DNA of 64,000 nucleotides from Pichia kudriavzevii. Taxonomy: Eukaryota > Ascomycota > Pichiomycetes > Pichiales > Pichiaceae. The stretch lies in assembly GCF_003054445.1 (NCBI RefSeq), contig NC_042506.1:1247501-1311500 (forward strand), read 5' to 3'. The notes below the pieces were generated by a model that had not been told where the DNA came from, did not search any database, and worked only from the letters and a program-made list of their open reading frames with translations. A program made the translations under genes and the position numbers. Position 1 is the first letter of the stretch. Every line of letters starts with the position of its first letter. This document shows positions 1 through 9,418 of the stretch, piece after piece.

Positions 1-1
1 C

Positions 2-1375
2 GAGCTGGCGGAAACACGTCCAGTTGCCAGTACAGCAGAAAACATGTATTTGAAGTACGATTCGTTGGAGCAATATGAGAGTGTTGAGTGTGTATTTGGT
101 AAGACGTTATATCAGAGAGAGGAGGGTGAGAACATGCCGATGGTTTCATTCAGACAGGGCGGTGAGAGCATGATTGTCATTGATTTTGGCACGACGGAGT
201 TTTCTTTGTTTAACAACGGACGCCAGCACATTCTCGCCAAGGAGATCGAAAGACAGCTGCAAGGCGAGTTTAACTCGATTGAGTGTACTTCAGGTGCCAT
301 GGCAGTTACGTTTGATCCATTGCTGGTTGCACGGGATGGCTTGCTATCCAAGTTGGTCTTCCTCGAGAAGAACATCCCCAAGATCGAGACGTTGACGGTT
401 CCATCACGTAAGTTCACATTGCCGGTTTGTTTTGAGCACAGTGCGTTGGATAGCTGCATCAAGAGATACATGCATTCGCAAAGACCGCACGCTCCTTATT
501 TGCCTAGCAATGTTGAGTATTTGATGAGGGCCAACTGTATTGAGACCTTTGAGGAGTTCAAGAAATGTATTATTGGCAAGGCGGAGGTTGTTACTGCGGT
601 ATCGTTTCTGTGTGCAGACCCGTTGCTGGTTAGCGTTGATCCCCGAGCAAGATTCCTAACATCGAAATACAACCCGGCACGTACTTCAACGCCCGCTGGT
701 GCCATTGGATCCGGCAGTGTGTCTCAGTCCGTCTACCCAGTGGACTCTCCCGGAGGGTACATGATCTGGGGGATGACGTTGCCAAGTTGGTACTGGGATA
801 CGTTTGGTAGGCTTCACGGCAAGCCATGGCCGTTGGAGGTGTTTGACCAAGTGGTGTATTACGAAGTGTCAGAGGCAGAGCTGGAAGAGCTCAATACTAA
901 GGTTCTCACGAAGCAGTTGAAGTTTGAGCCCGAGGACACTGTGTTTGATTTTGGCCAGTATTCCGGGTTTCTGGAGTCCATTTCTAGGGAACTGGAGGAA
1001 CTACAGCGGAAGAGGAAGGCGGCGTTTGAAGTTTTGGTCGAGGAGGAGATGACGGATCAACTGCTGTGGGAGAGAGAAAAAGAGGAGGCTAGACTGTCGA
1101 AGACCGACGTTGGGGACTTGTTATCCGATCCAAACACTATCCAGGTGTGTGCTACAATTCCTGCCAATGTCTTCAAACTGAACTTCAAAAAAGACGATGT
1201 GCTTACTGCAGGAAACATCCTTGCGGTGCTAGAAGCAATGAAGATGGAGATCCCACTGAAGATCAGCGACAAGGTAGCCGAACGGGACAACAAATATAGG
1301 ATTGTGGAGAATGTGGTTGAAGAGGGAGATATCGTGGGTCCTGGAGATGCTGTGGCCATTGTGGTTAAGGTCTAA
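2..1375 (+). CDS. C-terminal part of a biotin-dependent urea carboxylase / LamA-like enzyme (5' truncated by window edge)
   Basis: The frame is open to the left edge, so the ATG at 44 is internal and the gene starts outside the window. About the first 280 visible residues are a KipI/AHS1-type carboxyltransferase domain (motifs PAGAIGSGSVSQSVYPVDSPGGY-like, around residues 220-245). A charged linker follows, then a biotinyl-lipoyl domain with EAMKMEI, whose biotin-accepting Lys codon is at 1241-1243. In DUR1,2 urea amidolyase and in fungal LamA-like proteins this is the order at the C-terminus, after biotin carboxylase and KipA domains. The gene lies tail-to-tail with a LamB/YcsF gene 271 bp away, which favours lactam or 5-oxoproline use over plain urea breakdown. 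A true DUR1,2 cannot be excluded without the N-terminal part. Confidence 0.85.
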   Translation, partial: ELAETRPVASTAENMYLKYDSLEQYESVECVFGKTLYQREEGENMPMVSFRQGGESMIVIDFGTTEFSLFNNGRQHILAKEIERQLQGEFNSIECTSGAMAVTFDPLLVARDGLLSKLVFLEKNIPKIETLTVPSRKFTLPVCFEHSALDSCIKRYMHSQRPHAPYLPSNVEYLMRANCIETFEEFKKCIIGKAEVVTAVSFLCADPLLVSVDPRARFLTSKYNPARTSTPAGAIGSGSVSQSVYPVDSPGGYMIWGMTLPSWYWDTFGRLHGKPWPLEVFDQVVYYEVSEAELEELNTKVLTKQLKFEPEDTVFDFGQYSGFLESISRELEELQRKRKAAFEVLVEEEMTDQLLWEREKEEARLSKTDVGDLLSDPNTIQVCATIPANVFKLNFKKDDVLTAGNILAVLEAMKMEIPLKISDKVAERDNKYRIVENVVEEGDIVGPGDAVAIVVKV

Positions 1376-1646
1376 TCTGGATGTACTTGTTTAGCCATAT
1401 ATATACATATATATATATATTTATGTATATATCTACATATATTAAATTGTTTTAGTGTTATAATAATAGTTAAAAACACGTCTGGATACGATTAGAAACA
1501 GTCTGGCACCAGGATGTTACAGTTTCTCGTGGAAGTGCATTGGCTGGGCGTCGACCCGAAATTAACGATTCTGTTACAGAGTTCGAGGTTGCTTATACCA
1601 AGGTGGAGTACAGAAGAGCTCTGCATTGTCTGGAGAGTTATATAAA

Positions 1647-2429
1647 CTATGCATTGAGTTTCTCAAACGCCCTTCTGGCCGCCTTTATGTTTTCGAGTGA
1701 GTTTGGCATGTCAGAATGCAAGCACAACAAGAACGGTGCATCCTTGAAGTTTAAGGCCACATTCTGTCCATCGTTCGAGATGACAATGTCCTCCAACCCG
1801 GCCTTCAGAACACGTTCGTAGATCATGTCCGGGGTTTTTGGTTGTGAGCTCTGGGATGTGACTAGTCGGCCCTCAGTCGACCAATCAAGATCGGCATAGA
1901 ACTCCTGGATCAAGTCGACACCCATATCCTTGGCAACCGTCTCAAACGTGTGGTTCTTTGCACTGATGACCGGAACCCCAAAGGCCTTGGCAGCTCTCAA
2001 AACGGCCTTCATGACGCCAATGTCCCTCTCGACATAGAAGTAAAGCTCACCGTGTGGCTTGATGTGACTCAAAGGCATTCCTTCTGCGTCAAGGAAGGCT
2101 TTCAATGCGCCGGTCTGGTACATGACGAGGTTGTAGATCTCGTCGGCTGGAATGTCCCATTTCCGTCTACCAAACCCCATTCTGTCGGGCAATCCTGGGT
2201 GTGAGCCGACCTTGACGTTGTGTTTCTTTGCCAACGAGACCATTCGGCGCATGATGTTGTAGTCCCCAGCGTGGAACCCACAGGCAATGTTGGCAACATC
2301 AATCAGCGGCATGATCTCATCGTCTGGTGCCACAGTATATTTCCCAAAACCTTCTCCCATGTCACAAATGACCCCATACTTGGAAACATACTTTTTGTTC
2401 AACTCTGCCGACCCAGATAGTTCTGACAT
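1647..2429 (-). CDS. LamB/YcsF family protein (5-oxoprolinase subunit A / lactam utilisation)
   Basis: The 260-residue protein matches the usual length of LamB/YcsF (PxpA). It has the early metal-site type segment CDMGEGFGKYT, the NIACGFHAGD motif, VGSHPGLPDRMGFGRR, and a later IKPHGELY motif, all typical of the family. In bacteria PxpA works with KipI (PxpB) and KipA (PxpC) to open 5-oxoproline using ATP. In Aspergillus nidulans LamB is needed for growth on 2-pyrrolidinone. The convergent neighbour carries the KipI domain and a biotin domain, so the two probably act in one pathway. The ATG is the first in frame. S. cerevisiae has no obvious counterpart, so the pair is an accessory nitrogen-use trait. 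The exact substrate is inferred. Confidence 0.88.
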   Translation of the reverse strand: MSELSGSAELNKKYVSKYGVICDMGEGFGKYTVAPDDEIMPLIDVANIACGFHAGDYNIMRRMVSLAKKHNVKVGSHPGLPDRMGFGRRKWDIPADEIYNLVMYQTGALKAFLDAEGMPLSHIKPHGELYFYVERDIGVMKAVLRAAKAFGVPVISAKNHTFETVAKDMGVDLIQEFYADLDWSTEGRLVTSQSSQPKTPDMIYERVLKAGLEDIVISNDGQNVALNFKDAPFLLCLHSDMPNSLENIKAARRAFEKLNA

Positions 2430-2904
2430 AGAAATTATTTCTATTTAGTTTGTAAATTGTGTCTAACCCAAAACTGCATTTAGTATTGACAAAGAATATG
2501 GGAAAATATTTCTCCTAAAAATATCTCCAAGAAGAATTACCAATCACATTTTCGAATTGCATTCTCATGTTTTAACAGATAAGTTCCATTCAAGAGTCAC
2601 CGCTAATGTTCAATAGATAACTAAGGTTCAAAAATATAAATATTTCTGTAATCCTTAGCGGGATCATTATTTTGAAATGATAGCTTATGACCTTATCAAA
2701 CGCTCTCATGAAAAAAGGTAGCAACCTCTCAACAGGAAAATGACCCGCAGGCGGATCGGATTTCCATTTGCATTTTTTGCGTGCTCCTGACACTAAACCG
2801 TGCGGCTTTTTCTACTAGATTGTTAACCCCGCTTAATATGAGAATCCATGCCACATTATCTAATTATACATCGATATTACACTAAAATTACACATTACTG
2901 AAGA
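2430..2904. other. Intergenic region, no gene seen
   Basis: This AT-rich spacer lies between the LamB gene's start and the kinesin gene's stop. It holds the LamB promoter and the kinesin 3' end. A 67-codon minus-strand frame at 2590-2793 has no recognisable features and is judged to be chance. Confidence 0.6.
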
Positions 2905-5484
2905 CTATTTCTGCCTTTTGCTAGGACCTAGCTCATTAGTGCGCCGTTTAACCCTCAATGGAGACCTCGCTAATGCTTTTATAGACGTATTTGATCTTAG
3001 TGGGCTTGTATTCAGTTTTTGGGTAGGGGTATGAGTCTGATCTTTCAATGGGGTACCAGGTAAACTTTTATCTAAAACATCATATAACTTTTGCACACCT
3101 GAGCTTTTAGACTCTTCTAGTCCACCATTATCACGATTCAAAACATCCGAAATTATGTTTTCCAGCTCATTGATATTCTCTTTGACGTAATTGAAAGTAG
3201 ACGTTGCCTGGTCATCCCTATATAATAGGTCAGTATTCAACTTATCAAGACTTCCGTGAATTGGAGAAGCCATTTGCGAAATGCCCAAGATAGAATCGGT
3301 CAGTTCTGCTTGAACTTCATTGTGGTTCCTTACGGTGGATAGGAGTTTATCTATGTGTTCCTGAGACTTTAGTTGTGTTGTTTCTAGTGTTTTGTCTAAC
3401 TGATCAGCAGTAGAATCATGTTTCACTTTAAACCGTAACGAATCTTCAGACCACTTGTGCTTCTGTGGTTTGAGTTTTGTATTTAGTTTTTCAATGATTC
3501 TGAAATGTTGATCATGTAAATTTTCAGTAATCAAGTTTTCCAGTTTCTGTGTAAAATGCTCTTTGAAAGCATCAATCCGTTCCCTCATGCTGTCTTGAAT
3601 TACTGAAAGATAAGTTTCTTCCGCCATAAAAGTTTCAAGAAATTCCCCAAATTGATTATTACTAGTAAATTGAGAATTAAAAATAGCTGATAGTTCTGAA
3701 ATCGAGTTTTTACTGCTACCCAATGAGTTTAAGGTATCACCTTTCAATTCTCTCAATGTACTCTCAATATTTACTATAGAGGACTTTAACATGCTATCAA
3801 GTTTGCTTGATTCTTCTATCATTGAAAAGATCTTTCTCAATTCTTCACTAATTCCTGACATTGCATTATGGTTAGGTTTTTCAAATTCTATATTTGAGTT
3901 AATATCAACTAGACAGGTCAAAATCTTGCTTGATAAAATAGCTCTCATATCAATTTGAGATTCATAAATCGAACTTAACTGTTTACAGTAGCTTGAATAG
4001 AGTTCATTACATTTATGCCTCCAAATAAGCTCGCTCTCTTGTTGTTTCCTGATCTTATTCTCACATTCAACAACCTTGGTCTCCAAATTAGATATGCTTT
4101 CACTCAAAACCATATTCTCATTTTTCTCTTGTTCAAGCTTCCTCATTTGGTTATCAAGTTGATTCAACAATGATAATCTAAATCCACGTAACTCTTCGAC
4201 TTCTTCTTTAAGAGTTTGCTGTGATAGATACATTTCTTTGTAGTTTGAATCATCTAAGACAATACAGTTTTCTCGTCTTCGAGTAGCCATCAAGTCCAGT
4301 TTCAATTTCCTGTTTTCCTCAACCAAATCATTGATCACAAATTCTTCACTTACACTGCCGCCAATTTGAGCTGAATTCTGAATATTCTTAGCTTTCGAGG
4401 CATATTCTAGCGTGGAAACACTGGCATGTAGATCTTTCAACGTTGGAGCAATATTTGCAACAAGTATAGTCTTTGTTTTTCCACCTAGTGAGTCTTGAAG
4501 TAAACGTGTCAATTTCGATTCTCTGTATGGTATAAAATTAGAACCATCTACCAAAGAGTTTATAACTCTCCCTAATGTTAACAAACTTTGATTAATCGAG
4601 CCTGCTTCCCTGGCCCTTTGGTTGACAGATCCTGATCTAGCAATGTTTTCTGATCCCGCCAAATCCACTAGGTTCATTTTAGCAAATTGAAACTCTGATC
4701 CATTGGGTTTTCTTTTCATCAAATGTATAGTGAAAATCGTATGGGACCTACTAGAATTATCATTCATTTTTGTAGAGGCAATTTTCTTTCTATTAAGCCC
4801 TATTCTGAATGTTCTCATTGCATCTTGAAAATCTTTTATATAAAACTCTTCCAGTGATTTGATTTTTATGATTTTATTGTGTTCATAGATTGATAAATTC
4901 TTATCATTTTTTCCATCACTTAACAAATCCTTCAGTACTTCGTTGTATATCTCAACAAATGAGCATTTCAGAATAAGGTTATCTGTTTCATGTTCAAATA
5001 ACCGCTTAAGGCATCTGGGAATTATACCGCTTTCAGGGGTCAAAGAATCATCTCTAACTTTTCCACACATAGTGTAGGTTTTGCCTGCACCAGTTTGACC
5101 ATACGCAAATATTGTACAGTTAAAACCTCTCAAAAAATCATCACATATTCCTTCTGCTGCATTTTGGAAAAAAGTCATTTGATCGGTCGTTGGCCCATAA
5201 ACTTGATCTAATCTATAGGTTCTCGAAGGCTCTATCTTTTCTTCCTTTAGATCTTCTGGCACCTGAATCTTCACTTCATGCGGTTTTTCTGAATCTATAA
5301 AGACAACATTTGGACTGTTTTGTTCATCATCCATGTATCCACGGCCTCGGCATCTTACTATAACATTGATGGATTCTGTAAACAGACTAACATCTTCAAT
5401 TCTCGATACATTACTCGATTTTGAAATCATCGAATGTGATTGAATGCTACTTCTGCGCCTGGGAACTTCTTTGCCCCGAATCAT
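2905..5484 (-). CDS. Kinesin-5 (BimC family) mitotic motor, Kip1/Cin8-like
   Basis: The protein has 859 residues. The motor domain spans about residues 38-400 with P-loop GQTGAGKT (129-136), switch I NSSRSH and switch II DLAGSEN, so it should bind and hydrolyse ATP. Predicted coiled coil follows (about 390-500), then a long alpha-rich stalk and a basic C-terminus ending KRRTNELGPSKRQK, a likely nuclear localisation signal. SPLR and GTPLKD motifs in the tail could be Cdk sites, as in BimC kinesins. The N-terminal motor position and the sequence INVIVRCRGR fit kinesin-5, which cross-links and slides spindle microtubules. The large loop-8 insertion typical of S. cerevisiae Cin8 is not seen, so Kip1 is the closer formal match; orthology is not settled here. 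Confidence 0.88.
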   Translation of the reverse strand: MIRGKEVPRRRSSIQSHSMISKSSNVSRIEDVSLFTESINVIVRCRGRGYMDDEQNSPNVVFIDSEKPHEVKIQVPEDLKEEKIEPSRTYRLDQVYGPTTDQMTFFQNAAEGICDDFLRGFNCTIFAYGQTGAGKTYTMCGKVRDDSLTPESGIIPRCLKRLFEHETDNLILKCSFVEIYNEVLKDLLSDGKNDKNLSIYEHNKIIKIKSLEEFYIKDFQDAMRTFRIGLNRKKIASTKMNDNSSRSHTIFTIHLMKRKPNGSEFQFAKMNLVDLAGSENIARSGSVNQRAREAGSINQSLLTLGRVINSLVDGSNFIPYRESKLTRLLQDSLGGKTKTILVANIAPTLKDLHASVSTLEYASKAKNIQNSAQIGGSVSEEFVINDLVEENRKLKLDLMATRRRENCIVLDDSNYKEMYLSQQTLKEEVEELRGFRLSLLNQLDNQMRKLEQEKNENMVLSESISNLETKVVECENKIRKQQESELIWRHKCNELYSSYCKQLSSIYESQIDMRAILSSKILTCLVDINSNIEFEKPNHNAMSGISEELRKIFSMIEESSKLDSMLKSSIVNIESTLRELKGDTLNSLGSSKNSISELSAIFNSQFTSNNQFGEFLETFMAEETYLSVIQDSMRERIDAFKEHFTQKLENLITENLHDQHFRIIEKLNTKLKPQKHKWSEDSLRFKVKHDSTADQLDKTLETTQLKSQEHIDKLLSTVRNHNEVQAELTDSILGISQMASPIHGSLDKLNTDLLYRDDQATSTFNYVKENINELENIISDVLNRDNGGLEESKSSGVQKLYDVLDKSLPGTPLKDQTHTPTQKLNTSPLRSNTSIKALARSPLRVKRRTNELGPSKRQK

Positions 5485-5781
5485 TTCACTTCTTTGTCAC
5501 TTATATATCTTATAAAAGAAGAAGAATAATATAAACGTGAAACGAAATCAAAACAAACATTTAATAAAACTGCTTTTTTTTTTCATTTTTGTTTGTGCAT
5601 ATCGCGTTAAAAGATTATGAACATACAGAAAAAATGAGGATGATCCATCTAATATTCTTCATATTATCATAACCAAAAATAAATGCATAAATTAGAACTA
5701 GAGATATGCAGTTGACATTTGGGAGGGTTTGTTTGTATATTCAAATACCCACTTGTCAAAAAACGTATGGAAGTTCACGCA

Positions 5782-7665
5782 TTACCTATCGATAATTTCA
5801 ATATCACCTATTCGGTCCAGAATTTTGAACACCTCTGTATTCGGTAGTTCCATTGTTGTACATATGGAATCCAAATGCTGGTTATGCCTTATTAATCTCA
5901 GTAATGTTTTTTCTTGCTTTATCTCTTTTCTGCGTCTTTTTTCAGCCAAGACGTCTTCGAATTGGTCATGATCAGAATCTAATCTTCCAACATCACCTTC
6001 CTCCTGATCCTGTTCATCATCATCTGTGCTTGTTTCACTTTCACAGTCTGTAAATTCTGAAGTAGGATCTATGTTCTTTAGTCCAGGTTTTAGTAAATCA
6101 GCCTTGGGTTTTGACAAAATTGGTAGTGCTGATGCATTGAATTCATTTTTGTTATACTCTCTTCGTTCCAAATCAATTGCATCGCTGACATTCAGACTTG
6201 ATAGTTTTCCCGATACAGGATAGCTATGTACTCTTGCAATAATCCCTGCTCGAACCCCAAAAGTGATAAATTTACGAACATCAATGTACTCAAGTGATAC
6301 CGCATTGTCCTTGTACCACTGCTTAACGCTGACGTGGGAGTTCAAGGAATTATAAAGTTGAAACAGAGTAGCTTTAGAAGGAAGTGAGATGACACTTGGT
6401 TGTTGTTTTTTTTGATTGAAAGGATTACTTGATACAGAATCCATAGTTTGCAGTTGTGGTTTCCTTGGTTGTTTTGTAGATGAAAATGAAGCTGATATGG
6501 TATTGGCATTTTCAGATTTGGAATTTATCGAAACATAAGATGCTGAATTTCTATGTAATCCCTTAGTTTCTAGAGGTAATCCGCCAAATGACCCATTTAT
6601 TGACATGACATAATCTTGGCAAGATTTAGCCATATTTGGATCACGCAAAAAATTCCCTATTGAAGAGGTTACCATATAATGATTAGAGAACTGGAAGATA
6701 TCCAGAATTGTGATTGCATTATAATGCAATAAATGTCGGATACACTCCTTAGTTAGATTTAGATCTGCGTTTGACAGGACTGAAATTTTATAAACTGAAT
6801 TTATACCGTTAATGAAGGGGACAATCTTGAGCATAGTTGGGTCCCATAAGGAGTCAATCAGGGAATCTAGTTTCAATATTGCAATGGGGACATCGTACGA
6901 ATGTATGTGAGGAGGTGGTGGCGAAATAGGAAACAACTTTAAGTCCACGGAATTCGATGCATCTATAGGAATCATACACTCTGAATAATTATTCAAATCT
7001 TGATAAATCTGCTGAATCAAAGATTCAATTGACTTTAACTGGAGTTGTGAGTTTGAGTCTAGGCCTGGCATTACTTTCTCTAATACTATCTGTTGGCTTG
7101 CGTCATCCCAATCATCAACAACCTTTAAATATTTGTTATTCATATTGAATTTTCCAATTTGATTCAAGTGTTGCAAATTCGATGAAGAGTTTGATTGTTG
7201 ATAATAAACATGAGAATCTTTCAAACACTTTGAAAGCAATTGGCTCTGTTCCTCCAATGCTCTGAACATTTTGCCGATTCTCTTTATATTACCCTCATAG
7301 GGAGTTGTATCACTGTCATATGAAAACACAAAACAGAGGTTAAATCCAAACGAATTCCTTGCATAATGTGGTGCATAAATATTGACAGGAAATCCCGAAA
7401 TCCTATACTTATCTATTTTCAAAGTTATTAGTTTATTGCATAAACTCGGTTTGGGAATAACATAATTTTTTATTGTATCAAAATCAAAAAGGGGTTCAGA
7501 GAAGGCGCTTGAGTCTGGTAAGTTATTATTTATTAAATTATCATCATGCGAAGGTGGGACAATTACTCCACTCGGAACCTGGTGGATTACCTTGGTCCCC
7601 TCAGTTGGATGGAACACGGAGTAGAATATAGCAATGATAGGACTGAACCCATCTACGGTTTCCAT
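5782..7665 (-). CDS. NPR2: Npr2, SEACIT (GATOR1-like) subunit
   Basis: Npr2 with Npr3 and Iml1 forms the SEACIT complex, which restrains TORC1 when amino acids are low. The 627-residue protein carries the family's N-terminal signature FYSVFHPTEGTKV, then FDTIKNYVIPKP, a central segment NNYSECMIPIDASNSVDLK, and the C-terminal RKFITFGVRAGII, all aligning by eye with S. cerevisiae Npr2. The frame can be extended upstream only with a non-ATG codon; the first ATG, giving METVDGF, is 24 bases inside it and fits the family start. A Ser/Asn/Gln-rich stretch and an acidic DDDEQDQEEGD stretch interrupt the conserved blocks. The gene faces the same way as the kinesin gene downstream and ends 297 bp from its start. 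Confidence 0.93.
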   Translation of the reverse strand: METVDGFSPIIAIFYSVFHPTEGTKVIHQVPSGVIVPPSHDDNLINNNLPDSSAFSEPLFDFDTIKNYVIPKPSLCNKLITLKIDKYRISGFPVNIYAPHYARNSFGFNLCFVFSYDSDTTPYEGNIKRIGKMFRALEEQSQLLSKCLKDSHVYYQQSNSSSNLQHLNQIGKFNMNNKYLKVVDDWDDASQQIVLEKVMPGLDSNSQLQLKSIESLIQQIYQDLNNYSECMIPIDASNSVDLKLFPISPPPPHIHSYDVPIAILKLDSLIDSLWDPTMLKIVPFINGINSVYKISVLSNADLNLTKECIRHLLHYNAITILDIFQFSNHYMVTSSIGNFLRDPNMAKSCQDYVMSINGSFGGLPLETKGLHRNSASYVSINSKSENANTISASFSSTKQPRKPQLQTMDSVSSNPFNQKKQQPSVISLPSKATLFQLYNSLNSHVSVKQWYKDNAVSLEYIDVRKFITFGVRAGIIARVHSYPVSGKLSSLNVSDAIDLERREYNKNEFNASALPILSKPKADLLKPGLKNIDPTSEFTDCESETSTDDDEQDQEEGDVGRLDSDHDQFEDVLAEKRRRKEIKQEKTLLRLIRHNQHLDSICTTMELPNTEVFKILDRIGDIEIIDR

Positions 7666-7764
7666 TGATAATGACTGCTCGATGCTCAAGTATACAGTCT
7701 TACATAGAGTAAGGGGAAGAAAAGGTTTGAACTTCTTCTTACAATATTTAGCAAATGATGCACT

Positions 7765-8223
7765 TTAAGAAAGCGATCTCGCCGAGACATTCCAATTCAT
7801 GTCTGGTAAGTCGAGTTTTGGCTGGATAAATTTATACACTTCTTGCACAAGTCTTTTAGCAAAAGACTCAATAATAGCGTTGTCTTCCACGTTGAACTTG
7901 TCTTTCAAGATGGCTCTGCAACTGTTTGTCATATAAGAAACAACCATGGTGGGGTAGACATGGCCCAAATCAAACCCAAAAGTCAACATGCTCGCATAAG
8001 TTTCAACTTCAAAATGGACACATTCTCTCACTAATGTAGCAAATGCATTCTTGTGGATCTCTGTTGTATCTGGATGGATAAAGTCATAGTCTTTGTAGAA
8101 GGAGAAGTTGTCAACAGAAACCTGGGGGTCACTGTTGAACATCTCAGTAACTCCAGTTTGTTTTGCTCTTTGGGCAATATCTAGTGCCTTTGCATTGCCG
8201 TTTGGATTGACTAATGGTTGCAT
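7765..8223 (-). CDS. Conserved-looking protein of unknown function (152 aa)
   Basis: I do not recognise this protein. It begins with a proper ATG, has normal codon use and lies 99 bp upstream of NPR2 on the same strand. It looks globular and helical, with residues from about 60 to 140 alternating hydrophobic and charged (ATLVRECVHFEVETYASM, then FAKRLVQEVYKFIQPKL). No membrane segment, signal peptide or zinc motif is visible. A small structural or complex subunit is possible, but nothing in the sequence names a role. The upstream gap to the spliced gene is a divergent promoter of about 220 bp. Confidence 0.7.
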   Translation of the reverse strand: MQPLVNPNGNAKALDIAQRAKQTGVTEMFNSDPQVSVDNFSFYKDYDFIHPDTTEIHKNAFATLVRECVHFEVETYASMLTFGFDLGHVYPTMVVSYMTNSCRAILKDKFNVEDNAIIESFAKRLVQEVYKFIQPKLDLPDMNWNVSARSLS

Positions 8224-8441
8224 TCTTGAATAATTAATTTAACGAAAGAAAGGCTTCTTAAATGTAACGAGGTTGAATAAGAAGATGAAGGTATAACACA
8301 AAATTATTTCAATATACTTCAGCCATGTATTCTAAATTCACCATGGAAAAATGTAGTGGGAATTTAAATAATGCCGCTCTCCGAGATATTTAACACGGCT
8401 AATCCTCTTCTTTTGTACAATATACACCGAAAGAGCCAAAA

Positions 8442-9140
8442 ATGGCCCCTATGTATGTATAAAGAAATCAAATACCTGTATTTTTTTCCTCTAGAAACAG
8501 CAATGTATACTAACTATTTTTCAGTCGAACCCATTTGAGAATCACACATGACCATATCTTACCAATTCGTACGTTTGTTAATCGTCAACAAATTCAAAAA
8601 AATAGAGTGAAACATCCCCTGCTTATGGGACTAGGCGATGAACAGAAATATAATGTGCAGCTATCCAAAGTGAAACGTGTGATCATTTCAAATAGACACT
8701 TACGTGAGTTATATAATGATGATCATATAAAAGGCAAATTAATGTCAATTTTATTTGAACTGGAGAAAGATGAAATTTTTTCCATGTCTAAATGTTATGA
8801 TGGTAAAGATTTTAAAGATAGTGAGCAATTATACATACCGATAAGTAATGAATCATGGAAATGTCAAATTGTGACATCGTGGAATGAGATTGAAACTTTA
8901 AGAAAATGGATGTATGGAGAAGATATACCCCTCAGCCGAAGCCAATGGAGGAAATGTGAAAAACTAATGATTAGAAGATTAGAATTTGACAGCAGCAAAA
9001 GTATCAGTTTACTTAGTGACGATGAAAGTAAGAAGGAGGAGGAGGAAGAAGAAGACAGCAAAAAAAATGTGACGTTCAAATACGAGAAATCTCATGTTGC
9101 CCCAGTGTCTTTGAATATTCACGTACACTTTAAGGTTTAG
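8442..9140 (+). CDS. Spliced gene of unknown function (exons 8442-8452 and 8525-9140)
   Basis: The long frame has no ATG at its start. A tiny first exon, ATGGCCCCTAT (8442-8452), followed by a 72-base intron, restores one: splicing gives MAPIRTHLRITHDH and runs in phase into the 3' exon. The intron has GTATGT at its 5' end, a perfect TACTAAC at 8508-8514 and TTTTTCAG at its 3' end, so the model is strong. The protein would have about 208 residues. It is basic in the middle and has an acidic Glu run (EEEEEE, 9035-9055) before the C-terminus. I do not recognise a family. A nuclear role is possible given the charge pattern, but that is a guess. Confidence 0.8.
8453..8524 (+). other. Spliceosomal intron, 72 nt
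   Basis: It has the 5' splice site GTATGT (8453-8458), branch point TACTAAC (8508-8514) and acceptor TTTTTCAG ending at 8524. The branch-to-acceptor distance is 10 bases, short but normal for yeast. Exon 1 ends in phase 2 and exon 2 completes the codon ATT. Confidence 0.88.
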
Positions 9141-9418
9141 CATGATTAAACGCAATCTACGTTGATTCCCAAAGATGGGTGAATATTTTAAGGGATATAG
9201 TTTAGTATAACTTGTACAATGACAAAAATATTTTTTTTTTTAAAAAAAAACACACAAAAGGATTTTAGAGAACAAATATTAATATTGACAACAAAAAGAA
9301 TTAATTTAAAGCTGTGGTGAATAGTAAACAAATTAGGAACTTGTTCCCCTGGCAATTTAAACAAAGGAACCAGTAAACGATATTCAGAATAGGTAAATTA
9401 TAGAGGAATCTAGAAGGA

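Noticed and set aside
1540-1821. 93-codon + strand frame over the LamB gene's 3' end
   Set aside because: It is antisense to LamB coding sequence and has no family features.
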